DNA from: Ariolimax columbianus
Taxonomy: Eukaryota > Mollusca > Gastropoda > Stylommatophora > Arionidae
Assembly: GCA_036924085.1 (NCBI GenBank)
Contig: JAVGWX010000001.1
Coordinates: 762,603 to 826,602 of the forward strand
Direction of reading: 5' to 3'
Length of the DNA: 64,000 nucleotides
Shown here: piece by piece, positions 44,671 to 56,957 of the stretch
Layout of the letters: every line of letters begins with the position of its first letter
Numbering within the stretch: the first letter of the stretch is position 1
Made by a program: the position numbers and the translations under genes
Notes under the pieces: generated by a model
Database searches by the model: none
What the model was told of the DNA's origin: nothing
Seen by the model: only the letters and a program-made list of their open reading frames with translations

Positions 44671-44899
44671 TTACATTGGATAACTTGCCGTAAGAGCATA
44701 GACAGTGTAACCCCTACCAATTTTCCTGTGTCTTCTGGACACTACAGGCAGCCCTAAACTACCACCGAACTAACTACAAGTCTTAGGAACAATTCCCAGA
44801 TTGAACATGTGATGATCACGTGTGAAACTAACGACCTAAGCTTTGACAATCTTAAACTCCTTACCAATTCCAGACAGTTTAACCCAACCAAGCACTTAC

Positions 44900-45016
44900 C
44901 TCACTGACAGGTCGGCCAACCATCTCTGCAATCTTCTCCCACCGCTGGTGACAGCCTCCAGGAAATCTATTAACAGCCTTCGACAGCATCACTAGGTCCT
45001 CATCACTCCACCCACC
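44900..45016 (-). CDS. DNAJC1: DNAJC1 exon with first SANT domain
   Basis: Acceptor TTTTGTTGATCAG, donor GTCAGTGAG|GTAAGT (consensus), both phase 0, 39 codons. Reads GGWSDEDLVMLSKAVNRFPG, then GCHQRWEKIAEMVGRPVSE. The W-EEDL--L---V-KFPGG---RWEKIA--(L/V)GR-V pattern is specific to DNAJC1 SANT1; the related DNAJC2 lacks the FPGG...GR combination. The tryptophans of the SANT core are present. Confidence 0.93.
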
Positions 45017-45045
45017 CTGATCAACAAAAGGAGCAAGGCACAACA

Positions 45046-47020
45046 GATTACATGTCGTCACATGGCCTAGCCCAGAACCCCCACCCCCTTCCCAGATTAC
45101 ATGTTGTCACATGGCCTAGCCTAGTACCCTAACCCCCACCAGATTACATGTCGTCACATGGCCTAGCCTAGAACCCTAACTCCCACCCCAGATTACATGT
45201 TGTCACATGGCCTAGCCTAGAACCCTAACCCCACCAGATTACATGTCGTCACATGGCCTAGCCTAGAACCCTAACTCCCACCCCAGATTACATGTTGTCA
45301 CATGGCCTAGCCTAGAACCCTAACTCCCACCCCAGATTACATGTTGTCACATGGCCTAGCCTAGAACCCTAACCCCACCAGATTACATGTCGTCACATGG
45401 CCTAGCCTAGAACCCTAACTCCCACCCCAGATTACATGTTGTCACATGGCCTAGCCTAGAACCCTAACTCCCACCCCAGATTACATGTTGTCACATGGCC
45501 TAGCCTAGAACCCCCACCCCTCTCCAGATTACATGTCGTCACATGGCCTAGCCCAGAACCCCCACCCCAGATTACATGTTGTCACATGGCCTAGCCTAGT
45601 ACCCTAACCCCCACCAGATTACATGTCGTCACATGGCCTAGCCTAGAACCCTAACTCCCACCCCAGATTACATGTTGTCACATGGCCTAGCCTAGAACCC
45701 TAACCCCCACCTGATTACATGTTGTCACATGGCCTAGCCTAGAACCCTAACCCCCACCTGATTACATGTCGTCACATGGCCTAGCCTAGAACCCTAACCC
45801 CACCAGATTACATGTCGTCACATGGCCTAGCCTAGAACCCTAACTCCCACCCCAGATTACATGTTGTCACATGGCCTAGCCTAGAACCCTAACTCCCACC
45901 CCAGATTACATGTTGTCACATGGCCTAGCCTAGAACCCTAACCCCACCAGATTACATGTCGTCACATGGCCTAGCCTAGAACCCTAACTCCCACCCCAGA
46001 TTACATGTTGTCACATGGCCTAGCCTAGAACCCTAACTCCCACCCCAGATTACATGTTGTCACATGGCCTAGCCTAGAACCCCCACCCCTCTCCAGATTA
46101 CATGTCGTCACATGGCCTAGCCCAGAACCCCCACCCCAGATTACATGTTGTCACATGGCCTAGCCTAGTACCCTAACCCCCACCAGATTACATGTCGTCA
46201 CATGGCCTAGCCTAGAACCCTAACTCCCACCCCAGATTACATGTTGTCACATGGCCTAGCCTAGAACCCTAACCCCCACCTGATTACATGTTGTCACATG
46301 GCCTAGCCTAGAACCCTAACCCCCACCTGATTACATGTCGTCACATGGCCTAGCCTAGAACCCTAACCCCACCTGATTACATGTCGTCACATGGCCTAGC
46401 CTAGAACCCTAACCCCACCTGATTACATGTTGTCACATGGCCTAGCCTAGAACCCCCACCCCTCTCCAGATTACATGTCGTCACATGGCCTAGCCTAGAA
46501 CCCCCACCCCAGATTACATGTCGTCACATGGCCTAGCCTAGAACCCTAACCCCCACCAGATTACATGTCGTCACATGGCCTAGCCTAGAACCCTAACTCC
46601 CACCCCAGATTACATGTTGTCACATGGCCTAGCCTAGAACCCTAACTCCCACCCCAGATTACATGTCGTCACATGGCCTAGCCTAGAACCCTAACCCCAC
46701 CTGATTACATGTTGTCACATGGCCTAGCCTAGAACCCTAACTCCCACCCCAGATTACATGTTGTCACATGGCCTAGCCTAGAACCCTAACCCCACCTGAT
46801 TACATGTCGTCACATGGCCTAGCCTAGAACCCTAACCCCACCTGATTACATGTTGTCACATGGCCTAGCCTAGAACCCTAACTCCCACCCCTGATTACAT
46901 GTCGTCACATGGCCTAGCCTAGAACCCTAACTCCCACCCCAGATTACATGTTGTCACATGGCCTAGCCTAGAACCCTAACTCCCACCCCAGATTACATGT
47001 CGTCACATGGCCTAGGCCAG
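45046..47020. repeat. 49-bp array in DNAJC1 intron, about 40 copies
   Basis: Unit AGATTACATGTTGTCACATG plus GCCTAGCCTAGAACCCTAAC and TCCCACCCC. Variants CG/TG, CCCAGAA and CTAGTACCC mark a higher-order repeat: the block following CTAGT at 45601 recurs at 46170 with at least 200 bp of matching order (569-bp period). The array starts 30 bp from the SANT1 acceptor. Confidence 0.97.
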
Positions 47021-47148
47021 GTTTTATCAACCTGCGTTCCATGAAACCCTAAGGTTCCAGAAAATGTCTCAATTGGTTCGGCAAGAGATCATGACCGAAT
47101 ACAATCAAAGCTGTTTGAGCCGCCAGTGGTGGCCAGAAGTACGTCTTC
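47021..47148 (+). mobile_element. hAT-like terminal fragment (tentative)
   Basis: CAGGTTTTATCAACCTGCG followed by TTCCATGAAACCCTAAGG is the kind of terminus found on hAT elements (a CAG-GGTT---AACCT start, then GG-ACCC). No transposase follows before the next array. Confidence 0.35.
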
Positions 47149-47149
47149 A

Positions 47150-47375
47150 TGTCACAGAACATCCTCATGTCACAGAACATCATCATGTCACAGAACATCA
47201 TCATGTCACAGAACATCATTTTACAGAACATCCTCATGTCACAGAACATCTTCGTGTCACAGAATATCTTCATGTCACAAAGATGTGATATCTATAGAAC
47301 ATCCCCATGTCACAGAACATCTCCATGTCACAGAACATCCTCATGTCACAAAATATCCTCATGTCACAAAACATC
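47150..47375. repeat. 18-bp array, about 12 copies
   Basis: Unit CAGAACATCCTCATGTCA with ATC/CTC/TTC variants. Frames on both strands are artefacts. Confidence 0.94.
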
Positions 47376-47529
47376 TTTAAACTGCACTAAGTATGTAGAG
47401 ATGACAACCATCCCAGAGAATAATGATATTGATCCATACAGAGAATGACATACAGAGAATGTCATACACAGAATGACATACAGAGAATGTCATACAGAGA
47501 TGTCTAGCCAGCACGAGGACAACACAGAC

Positions 47530-47678
47530 CTTCTTGTGTGTACTGCCTTCCCTGGCCTCTGGATCTGAACCCTGCGTGTCCTGTCTGCTGTCTGTGGTAG
47601 ATGTGAACTTGGCCAGCATTTCACTGCTGTACTCTGGCAGCTCAGGCTGCACTCTCTTCTTGGGTTTTCTCACAATTT
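47530..47678 (-). CDS. DNAJC1: DNAJC1 linker exon
   Basis: The acceptor AACATTTCTCAG joins in phase with the upstream exon (G|AA codon). Reads EIVRKPKKRVQPELPEYSSE, then MLAKFTSTTDSRQ and EAREGSTHKK. The donor is AAGAAG|GTCTGT, phase 0. The VKKPKPEFP-Y pattern matches the linker that precedes SANT1 in DNAJC1; the remainder is low-complexity and poorly conserved, as expected for a flexible cytosolic linker. Confidence 0.83.
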
Positions 47679-47696
47679 CTGAGAAATGTTCCATAT

Positions 47697-48410
47697 ACTC
47701 AGCACAATGTACACTACACTCAGCACAATGTACACTACACTCATCACAATGTACACTACACTCAGCACAATGTACACTACACTCGGCACAAACAGGTGTG
47801 TATAGAGTATCAGGTGTTGTACAGGTGTGTAGAGAGTATCAGGTGCTGTACAGGTGTGTAGAGAGTATCAGGTGCTGTACAGGTGTGTAGAGAGTATCAG
47901 GTGCTGTACAGGTGTGTAGAGAGTATCAGGATAACAGGTGTGTAGAGAGTATCATGTGCTGTACAGGTGTGTAGAGAGTATCAGGATAACAGGTGTGTAG
48001 AGAGTATCAGGGGCTGTGCAGGTGTGTAGAGAGTATCAGGTGTTGTACATGTGTGTAGAGAGTATCAGGATAACAGGTGTGTAGAGAGTATCAGGGGCTG
48101 TACAGGTGTGTAGAGAGTATCAGGTGCTGTACATGTGTGTAGAGAGTATCAGGATAACAGGTGTGTAGAGAGTATCAGGGGCTGTACAGGTGTGTAGAGA
48201 GTATCAGGTGCTGTACATGTGTGTAGAGAGTATCAGGATAACAGGTGTGTAGAGAGTATCAGGGGCTGTACAGGTGTGTAGAGAGTATCAGGTGCTGTAC
48301 AGGTGTGTAGAGAGTATCAGGATAACAGATGTGTAGAGAGTATCAGGACAACAGGTGTGTAGAACGTATCGTGTGTTGTACAAGTGTGTAAAGAGCATCA
48401 GGTGTTGCAC
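47697..48410. repeat. 21-bp and 29-bp arrays in DNAJC1 intron
   Basis: 47697-47785: unit CAGCACAATGTACACTACAC plus T, 4 copies. 47795-48410: unit AGGTGTGTAGAGAGTATCAG plus GTGCTGTAC, about 22 copies, with an ATAAC variant placed every third unit, forming a higher-order repeat of about 80 bp. Confidence 0.95.
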
Positions 48411-48416
48411 AGGTGT

Positions 48417-48522
48417 GGGAGCATCAGGTGTTGCACAGGTGTGGGAGTATGAAGTGTGGTATGAAGTGTGGTATGAAGTGTGGTATGAAGTGTGGTATGA
48501 AGTGTGGTATGAAGTGTGGTAG
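48417..48522. repeat. 12-bp array, 6-7 copies
   Basis: Unit GTATGAAGTGTG, perfect copies, preceded by two AGCATCAGGTGTTGCACAGG units. Confidence 0.94.
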
Positions 48523-48596
48523 ACAACAAAATGTACTGTACACACATGCTATCACAATTTATTGACAGATATGACAAAATGTATGTACAAGAGATG

Positions 48597-50929
48597 TACA
48601 CCAAATCAAATTTCTGTCACATCTACCATCAGGATACCACAACTACAAACAGCAACAACTGCTAACCTTCTGTCTCTCCTGTTTGTCTGTCACATCTACC
48701 ATCAGGATACCACAACTACAAACAGCAACAACTGCTAACCTTCTGTCTCTCCTGTTTGTCTGTCACATCTACCATCAGGATACCACAACTACAAACAGCA
48801 ACAACTGCTAACCTTCTGTCTCTCCTGTTTGTCTGTCACATCTACCATCAGGATACCACAACTACAAACAGCAACAACTGCTAACCTTCTGTCTCTCCTG
48901 TTTGTCTGTCACATCTACCATCAGGATACCACAACTACAAACAGCAACAACTGCTAACCTTCTGTCTCTCCTGTTTGTCTGTCACATCTACCATCAGGAT
49001 ACCACAACTACAAACAGCAACAACTGCTAACCTTCTGTCTCTCCTGTTTGTCTGTCACATCTACCATCAGGATACCACAACTACAAACAGCAACAACTGC
49101 TAACCTTCTGTCTCTCCTGTTTGTCTGTCACATCTACCATCAGGATACCACAACTACAAACAGCAACAACTGCTAACCTTCTGTCTCTCCTGTTTGTCTG
49201 TCACATCTACCATCAGGATACCACAACTACAAACAGCAACAACTGCTAACCTTCTGTCTCTCCTGTTTGTCTGTCACATCTACCATCAGGATACCACAAC
49301 TACAAACAGCAACAACTGCTAACCTTCTGTCTCTCCTGTTTGTCTGTCACATCTACCATCAGGATACCACAACTACAAACAGCAACAACTGCTAACCTTC
49401 TGTCTCTCCTGTTTGTCTGTCACATCTACCATCAGGATACCACAACTACAAACAGCAACAACTGCTAACCTTCTGTCTCTCCTGTTTGTCTGTCACATCT
49501 ACCATCAGGATACCACAACTACAAACAGCAACAACTGCTAACCTTCTGTCTCTCCTGTTTGTCTGTCACATCTACCATCAGGATACCACAACTACAAACA
49601 GCAACAACTGCTAACCTTCTGTCTCTCCTGTCTGTCTGTCACATCTACCATCAGGATACCACAACTACAAACAGCAACAACTGCTAACCTTCTGTCTCTC
49701 CTGTTTGTCTGTCACATCTACCATCAGGATACCACAACTACAAACAGCAACAACTGCTAACCTTCTGTCTCTCCTGTTTGTCTGTCACATCTACCATCAG
49801 GATACCACAACTACAAACAGCAACAACTGCTAACCTTCTGTCTCTCCTGTTTGTCTGTCACATCTACCATCAGGATACCACAACTACAAACAGCAACAAC
49901 TGCTAACCTTCTGTCTCTCCTGTTTGTCTGTCACATCTACCATCAGGATACCACAACTACAAACAGCAACAACTGCTAACCTTCTGTCTCTCCTGTTTGT
50001 CTGTCACATCTACCATCAGGATACCACAACTACAAACAGCAACAACTGCTAACCTTCTGTCTCTCCTGTTTGTCTGTCACATCTACCATCAGGATACTAC
50101 AACTACAAACAGCAACAACTGCTAACCTTCTGTCTCTCCTGTTTGTCTGTCACATCTACCATCAGGATACCACAACTACAAACAGCAACAACTGCTAACC
50201 TTCTGTCTCTCCTGTTTGTCTGTCACATCTACCATCAGGATACCACAACTACAAACAGCAACAACTGCTAACCTTCTGTCTCTCCTGTTTGTCTGTCACA
50301 TCTACCATCAGGATACCACAACTACAAACAGCAACAACTGCTAACCTTCTGTCTCTCCTGTTTGTCTGTCACATCTACCATCAGGATACCACAACTACAA
50401 ACAGCAACAACTGCTAACCTTCTGTCTCTCCTGTTTGTCTGTCACATCTACCATCAGGATACCACAACTACAAACAGCAACAACTGCTAACCTTCTGTCT
50501 CTCCTGTTTGTCTGTCACATCTACCATCAGGATACCACAACTACAAACAGCAACAACTGCTAACCTTCTGTCTCTCCTGTTTGTCTGTCACATCTACCAT
50601 CAGGATACCACAACTACAAACAGCAACAACTGCTAACCTTCTGTCTCTCCTGTTTGTCTGTCACATCTACCATCAGGATACCACAACTACAAACAGCAAC
50701 AACTGCTAACCTTCTGTCTCTCCTGTTTGTCTGTCACATCTACCATCAGGATACCACAACTACAAACAGCAACAACTGCTAACCTTCTGTCTCTCCTGTT
50801 TGTCTGTCACATCTACCATCAGGATACCACAACTACAAACAGCAACAACTGCTAACCTTCTGTCTCTCCTGTTTGTCTGTCACATCTACCATCAGGATAC
50901 CACAACTACAAACAGCAACAACTGCTAAC
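48597..50929 (-). repeat. 73-bp array duplicating a 5' splice site, 32 copies
   Basis: GCTAACC recurs every 73 bp from 48661 to 50924 (31 intervals, 2263 bp, exact). Only two substitutions were noticed (near 49631 and 50098). On the sense (minus) strand each unit reads CAGGAGAGACAGAAG|GTTAGC, identical to the end of the DNAJC1 exon at 50930-51037 and its donor, followed by 58 bp of intron. The array is therefore a tandem duplication of the exon edge. Its uniformity indicates very recent expansion or strong homogenisation; collapsed or over-extended assembly is also possible. Confidence 0.97.
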
Positions 50930-51037
50930 CTTCTGTCTCTCCTGCCTTTTCTAAAGCTTTGGCTTCTTCTTCTTCTTCTTCCTTCTTCCTCCTCTTCTCT
51001 TCTTTCCAGTGCCTCAAAGTTGTTGGCAGGTCATAGA
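50930..51037 (-). CDS. DNAJC1: DNAJC1 charged-helix exon
   Basis: Acceptor TTCACTCTTCAG, 36 codons: VYDLPTTLRHWKEEKRRKK, then EEEEEEAKALEKAGETE. The first codon is completed by the G of the upstream exon (GTC). A region rich in Lys, Arg and Glu at this position corresponds to the charged cytosolic helix that follows the ribosome-binding segment in DNAJC1. The donor GAAG|GTTAGC is weaker than the gene's other donors, and the same site is repeated 31 more times downstream in the adjacent array. Confidence 0.83.
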
Positions 51038-51114
51038 CTGAAGAGTGAATGAAAACATGAGAGAATGGACCATTTTGTTCAAGTCAACAAATGGGAGGCT
51101 GATAAAAGTGGCTG

Positions 51115-51555
51115 AGTGTCTAGTCCTACCATTCTCAACCTAGCCATCATGTAGTTCACAAAGATCCCCCTCCGAACCAACAGAGACCTATTGCAGAAGC
51201 TTACGGTTCTGTGGAACCGTGCAAGGTCATACAGCTTGTTTAACACTGGTCTAGGATGTGTGTGATACAGCTTGTTTAACACTGGTCTAGGATGTGTGTC
51301 ATACAGGGACTGTCTATGTTCTAGGACAGCGGTTCTTAACCTGTGAACCACAGCCACTGTGAGTCTGCGAAGTCCTCTCAGGGAGTTCACAAATGCTCAA
51401 AGAAATATTATGGGCTGTCACATTTATATTAAATTATACAAAAAATGGAAGGACAGATACAAGAACAGATAGAGCAGAAGATCATTTAGACAAAGTTTAC
51501 ATAATTATAGATATGCAGATAACCACACACACCGATGGGAATTTGAACAGATAAA
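51115..51555 (+). mobile_element. hAT-like terminal fragments (tentative)
   Basis: At 51327 CAGCGGTTCTTAACCTGTG resembles a hAT terminal inverted repeat (CAG-GGTTCTTAACC). A similar CCATTCTCAACCTAGCC lies at 51129, and a 47-bp segment (ATACAGCTTGTTTAACACTG...) is duplicated at 51222-51305. No transposase frame; the matching end was not found. Confidence 0.4.
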
Positions 51556-51915
51556 ACAGGTGACCGGACATCACAGCAGGACTGTCGGCCATGATCACAT
51601 ACTTCTGACAACACCGGACATCACAGCAGGACTGTCGGCCATGATCACAGACTTCTGACAACACCGGACATCACAGCAGAACTGTCGGCCATGATCACAG
51701 ACTTCTGACAACACCGGACATCACAGCAGGACTGTCGGCCATGATCACAGACTTCTGACAACACCGGACATCACAGCAGGACTGTCGGCCATGATCACAG
51801 ACTTCTGACAACACCGGACATCACAGCAGGACTGTCGGCCATGATCACAGACTTCTGACAACACCGGACATCACAGCAGGACTGTTGGCCATGATCACAG
51901 ACTTCTGACAACACC
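51555..51915. repeat. 50-bp array, 7 copies
   Basis: Unit ACAACACCGGACATCACAGC plus AGGACTGTCGGCCATGATCA and CAGACTTCTG; nearly identical copies. The flank 51916-52189 is unique and featureless. Confidence 0.95.
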
Positions 51916-52189
51916 AAATATCAAAGTTTGTGGACCAGACCATAGACAAAATACCCAACTGGATGATAGATACAAGTTTCCAGTGGTCAGAGAAATTGGG
52001 GCCAGCGAAGTGATTGATCGAATCATAGAAGAATGAAACTCTGTAAGATGATTGGCTGAGACCATCTTGAGAAAGAAAGGATAAATAGCATAACGTCAAA
52101 ATCTGCTAAAAAACATTTTGGCCGAGCCTCAGGATGGATCGTTGGCTGAATTCTGAACGTAAAGGTACTGATGATGATGGTGGGAGTGT

Positions 52190-54685
52190 ATTCTGTCCAA
52201 TCCAATTTGAAGTTTCTTCCAGTCATCTTAGGCAGAGCTGGCATCTGTCATATCCAATATGAAGTTTCTTCAAGTCATCTTAGATAGAGCTGGCATCTGT
52301 CATATCCAATATGAAGTTTCTTCAAGTCATCTTAGACAGAGCTGGCATCTGTCCAATCCAATATGAAGTGTCTTCAAGTCATCTTAGACGGAGCTGGCAT
52401 CTGTCATATCCAATATGAAGTTTCTTCAAGTCATCTTAGACAGAGCTGGCATCTGTCCAATCCAATATGAAGTGTCTTCAAGTCATCTTAGACGGAGCTG
52501 GCATCTGTCATATCCAATATGAAGTTTCTTCAAGTCATCTTAGACAGAGCTGGCATCTGTCCAATCCAATATGAAGTGTCTTCAAGTCATCTTAGACGGA
52601 GCTGGCATCTGTCATATCCAATATGAAGTTTCTTCAAGTCATCTTAGACAGAGCTGGCATCTGTCCAATCCAATATGAAGTGTCTTCAAGTCATCTTAGA
52701 CAGAGCTGGCATCTGTCCAATCCAATATGAAGTGTCTTCAAGTCATCTTAGACGGAGCTGGCATCTGTCCAATCCAATATGAAGTTTCTTCAAGTCATCT
52801 TAGACAGAGCTGGCATCTGTCCAATCCAATATGAAGTGTCTTCAAGTCATCTTAGACAGAGCTGGCATCTGTCCAATCCAATATGAAGTTTCTTCAAGTC
52901 ATCTTAGACAGAGCTGGCATCTGTCCAATCCAATATGAAGTTTCTTCAAGTCATCTTAGACAGAGCTGGCATCTGTCCAATCCAATATGAAGTTTCTTCA
53001 AGTCATCTTAGACAGAGCTGGCATCTGTCCAATCCAATATGAAGTTTCTTCAAGTCATCTTAGACAGAGCTGGCATCTGTCCAATCCAATATGAAGTGTC
53101 TTCAAGTCATCTTAGATAGAGCTGGCATCTGTCCAATCCAATATGAAGTGTCTTCAAGTCATCTTAGACAGAGCTGGCATCTGTCCAATCCAATATGAAG
53201 TTTCTTCAAGTCATCTTAGACAGAGCTGGCATCTGTCCAATCCAATATGAAGTTTCTTCAAGTCATCTTAGACAGAGCTGGCATCTGTCCAATCCAATAT
53301 GAAGTGTCTTCAAGTCATCTTAGATAGAGCTGGCATCTGTCCAATCCAATATGAAGTGTCTTCAAGTCATCTTAGACAGAGCTGGCATCTGTCCAATCCA
53401 ATATGAAGTGTCTTCAAGTCATCTTAGACGGAGCTGGCATCTGTCATATCCAATATGAAGTTTCTTCAAGTCATCTTAGACAGAGCTGGCATCTGTCCAA
53501 TCCAATATGAAGTGTCTTCAAGTCATCTTAGACAGAGCTGGCATCTGTCCAATCCAATATGAAGTGTCTTCAAGTCATCTTAGACGGAGCTGGCATCTGT
53601 CCAATCCAATATGAAGTTTCTTCAAGTCATCTTAGACAGAGCTGGCATCTGTCCAATCCAATATGAAGTGTCTTCAAGTCATCTTAGACAGAGCTGGCAT
53701 CTGTCCAATCCAATATGAAGTTTCTTCAAGTCATCTTAGACAGAGCTGGCATCTGTCCAATCCAATATGAAGTTTCTTCAAGTCATCTTAGACAGAGCTG
53801 GCATCTGTCCAATCCAATATGAAGTTTCTTCAAGTCATCTTAGACAGAGCTGGCATCTGTCCAATCCAATATGAAGTTTCTTCAAGTCATCTTAGACAGA
53901 GCTGGCATCTGTCCAATCCAATATGAAGTGTCTTCAAGTCATCTTAGATAGAGCTGGCATCTGTCCAATCCAATATGAAGTGTCTTCAAGTCATCTTAGA
54001 CAGAGCTGGCATCTGTCCAATCCAATATGAAGTTTCTTCAAGTCATCTTAGACAGAGCTGGCATCTGTCCAATCCAATATGAAGTGTCTTCAAGTCATCT
54101 TAGACAGAGCTGGCATCTGTCCAATCCAATATGAAGTGTCTTCAAGTCATCTTAGACAGAGCTGGCATCTGTCCAATCCAATATGAAGTGTCTTCAAGTC
54201 ATCTTAGACAGAGCTGGCATCTGTCCAATCCAATATGAAGTGTCTTCAAGTCATCTTAGATAGAGCTGGCATCTGTCCAATCCAATATGAAGTTTCTTCA
54301 AGTCATCTTAGACAGAGCTGGCATCTGTCCAATCCAATATGAAGTGTCTTCAAGTCATCTTAGACAGAGCTGGCATCTGTCCAATCCAATATGAAGTTTC
54401 TTCAAGTCATCTTAGACAGAGCTGGCATCTGTCCAATCCAATATGAAGTGTCTTCAAGTCATCTTAGACAGAGCTGGCATCTGTCCAATCCAATATGAAG
54501 TGTCTTCAAGTCATCTTAGACAGAGCTGGCATCTGTCCAATCCAATATGAAGTTTCTTCAAGTCATCTTAGACAGAGCTGGCATCTGTCCAATCCAATAT
54601 GAAGTGTCTTCAAGTCATCTTAGACAGAGCTGGCATCTGTCCAATCCAATATGAAGTGTCTTCAAGTCATCTTAGACAACGCTGT
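52190..54685. repeat. 52-bp array with 832-bp higher-order repeat, about 48 copies
   Basis: Unit GAAGTTTCTTCAAGTCATCT then TAGACAGAGCTGGCATCTGT and CCAATCCAATAT. Marker variants recur with a spacing of exactly 832 bp (16 units): GACGG at 52595 and 53427, GACGG at 52751 and 53583, GATAG at 53115 and 53947. A 16-unit block was therefore duplicated as a whole. Confidence 0.97.
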
Positions 54686-54714
54686 CATAATAGCAAGAAA
54701 TGTATATCGATTAG

Positions 54715-54955
54715 CTTACAGCAGAGGTTTTAAAACTTGTTTGGTCCATGTTCCCCTTGACTTGTGTATAAATGACCGCAGCTCTACTCTATAGTATACA
54801 TAAGCAATTGTACCCAAATAAATATTGATGACTTCTGAATGTGCATATTTTACATCTAATCCCAATTGTGGGGGGTAAATTAATTCAGATTTGGACACAG
54901 ATTAAATGAGATTCTTATTTTGTAAATGAAGAAATTAATTAATTTAATCAACTGA
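54715..54955 (-). mobile_element. hAT element 3' terminal region
   Basis: On the plus strand it starts CAGAGGTTTTAAAACTTG, then TTTGGTCCATGTTCCCC, closely resembling the ends of hAT elements (CAG-GGTTTTCAAACTTTTTGG-CCA-G--CCCC). It lies downstream of the minus-strand transposase fragments at 56958-58967, so I infer the 3' end of that element. No matching terminus was found on the other side. Confidence 0.6.
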
Positions 54956-56957
54956 CAGTTTGATGACACCTTATACTAGTCACAGTTTGATGACACCTTA
55001 TACTGGTCACAGTTTGATGACACCTTATACTAGTCACAGTTTGATGACACCTTATACTAGTCACAGTTTGAAGACACCTTATACTAGTCACAGTTTGATG
55101 ACACCTTATACTGGTCACAGTTTGATGACACCTTATACTGGTCACAGTTTGATGACACCTTATACTAGTCACAGTTTGATGACACCTTATACTAGTCACA
55201 GTTTGATGACACCTTATACTGGTCACAGTTTGATGACACCTTATACTGGTCACAGTTTGATGACACCTTATACTAGTCACAGTTTGATGACACCTTATAC
55301 TGGTCACAGTTTGATGACACCTTATACTAGTCACAGTTTGATGACACCTTATACTGGTCACAGTTTGATGACACCTTATACTAGTCACAGTTTGATGACA
55401 CCTTATACTGGTCACAGTTTGATGACACCTTATACTAGTCACAGTTTGATGACACCTTATACTAGTCACAGTTTGATGACACCTTATACTGGTCACAGTT
55501 TGATGACACCTTATACTAATCACAGTTTGATGACACCTTATACTAGTCACAGTTTGATGACACCCTATACTAGTCACAGTTTGATGACACCTTATACTAG
55601 TCACAGTTTGATGACACCTTATACTGGTCACAGTTTGATGACACCTTATACTGGTCACAGTTTGATGACACCTTATACTGGTCACAGTTTGATGACACCT
55701 TAAACGACTCACAGTTTGATGACACCTTATACTGGTCACAGTTTGATGACACCTTAAACTAGTCACAGTTTATGACACCTTATACTGGTCACAGTTTGAT
55801 GACACCTTATACTGGTCACAGTTTGATGACACCTTATACTGGTCACAGTTTGATGACACCTTATACTGGTCACAGTTTGATGACACCTTATACTGGTCAC
55901 AGTTTGATGACACCTTAAACTAGTCACAGCTTGATGACACCTTATACTAGTCACAGTTTGATGACACCTTATACTGGTCACAGTTTGATGACACCTTATA
56001 CTGGTCACAGTTTGATGACACCTTATACTAGTCACAGTTTGATGACACCTTAAACTAGTCACAGTTTGATGACACCTTATACTAGTCACAGTTTGATGAC
56101 ACCTTATACTGGTCACAGTTTGATGACACCTTAAACTAGTCACAGTTTGATGACACCTTATACTAGTCACAGTTTGATGACACCTTATACTGGTCACAGT
56201 TTGATGACACCTTATACTGGTCACAGTTTGATGACACCTTATACTAGTCACAGTTTGATGACACCTTAAACTAGTCACAGTTTGATGACACCTTATACTG
56301 GTCACAGTTTGATGACACCTTATACTGGTCACAGTTTGATGACACCTTATACTAGTCACAGTTTGATGACACCTTAAACTAGTCACAGTTTGATGACACC
56401 TTATACTGGTCACAGTTTGATGACACCTTATACTGGTCACAGTTTGATGACACCTTAAACTAGTCACAGTTTGATGACACCTTATACTAGTCACAGTTTG
56501 ATGACACCTTATACTGGTCACAGTTTGATGACACCTTAAACTAGTCACAGTTTGATGACACCTTATACTAGTCACAGTTTGATGACACCTTATACTAGTC
56601 ACAGTTTGATGACACCTTAAACTAGTCACAGTTTGATGACACCTTATACTGGTCACAGTTTGATGACACCTTATACTGGTCACAGTTTGATGACACCTTA
56701 TACTAGTCACAGTTTGATGACACCTTAAACTAGTCACAGTTTGATGACACCTTATACTGGTCACAGTTTGATGACACCTTAAACTAGTCACAGTTTGATG
56801 ACACCTTAAACTAGTCACAGTTTGATGACACCTTATACTGGTCACAGTTTGATGACACCTTATACTGGTCACAGTTTGATGACACCTTAAACTAGTCACA
56901 GTTTGATGACACCTTAAACTAGTCACAGTTTGATGACACCTTAAACTAGTCACAAAG
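54956..56957. repeat. 27-bp array, about 74 copies
   Basis: Unit TCACAGTTTGATGACACCTT plus ATACTGG, with ACTAG/ACTGG and TAAAC/TATAC variants. The two long minus-strand frames (RCHQTVTSI repeats, 272 and 396 codons) and the plus-strand frame result from the 27-bp period. The array starts at the end of the transposase C-terminal fragment and carries its reading frame on (FVTSLRCHQTV). Confidence 0.97.

Noticed and set aside
44900..45016. Assignment of the SANT exons to DNAJC2 (zuotin)
   Set aside because: FPGG-RWEKIA-GR and EPWTQNQQ fit DNAJC1, and the membrane-helix exon with the LPDWRQ block on the same strand excludes the soluble DNAJC2.
48597..50929. CRISPR-like regular spacing of direct repeats
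   Set aside because: The whole 73-bp unit is repeated, spacers included; eukaryotic intron, no cas genes.
55763..56953. 396-codon minus-strand frame (RCHQTVTS repeats)
   Set aside because: 27-bp array artefact; a plus-strand frame is also open in the neighbouring part of the same array.
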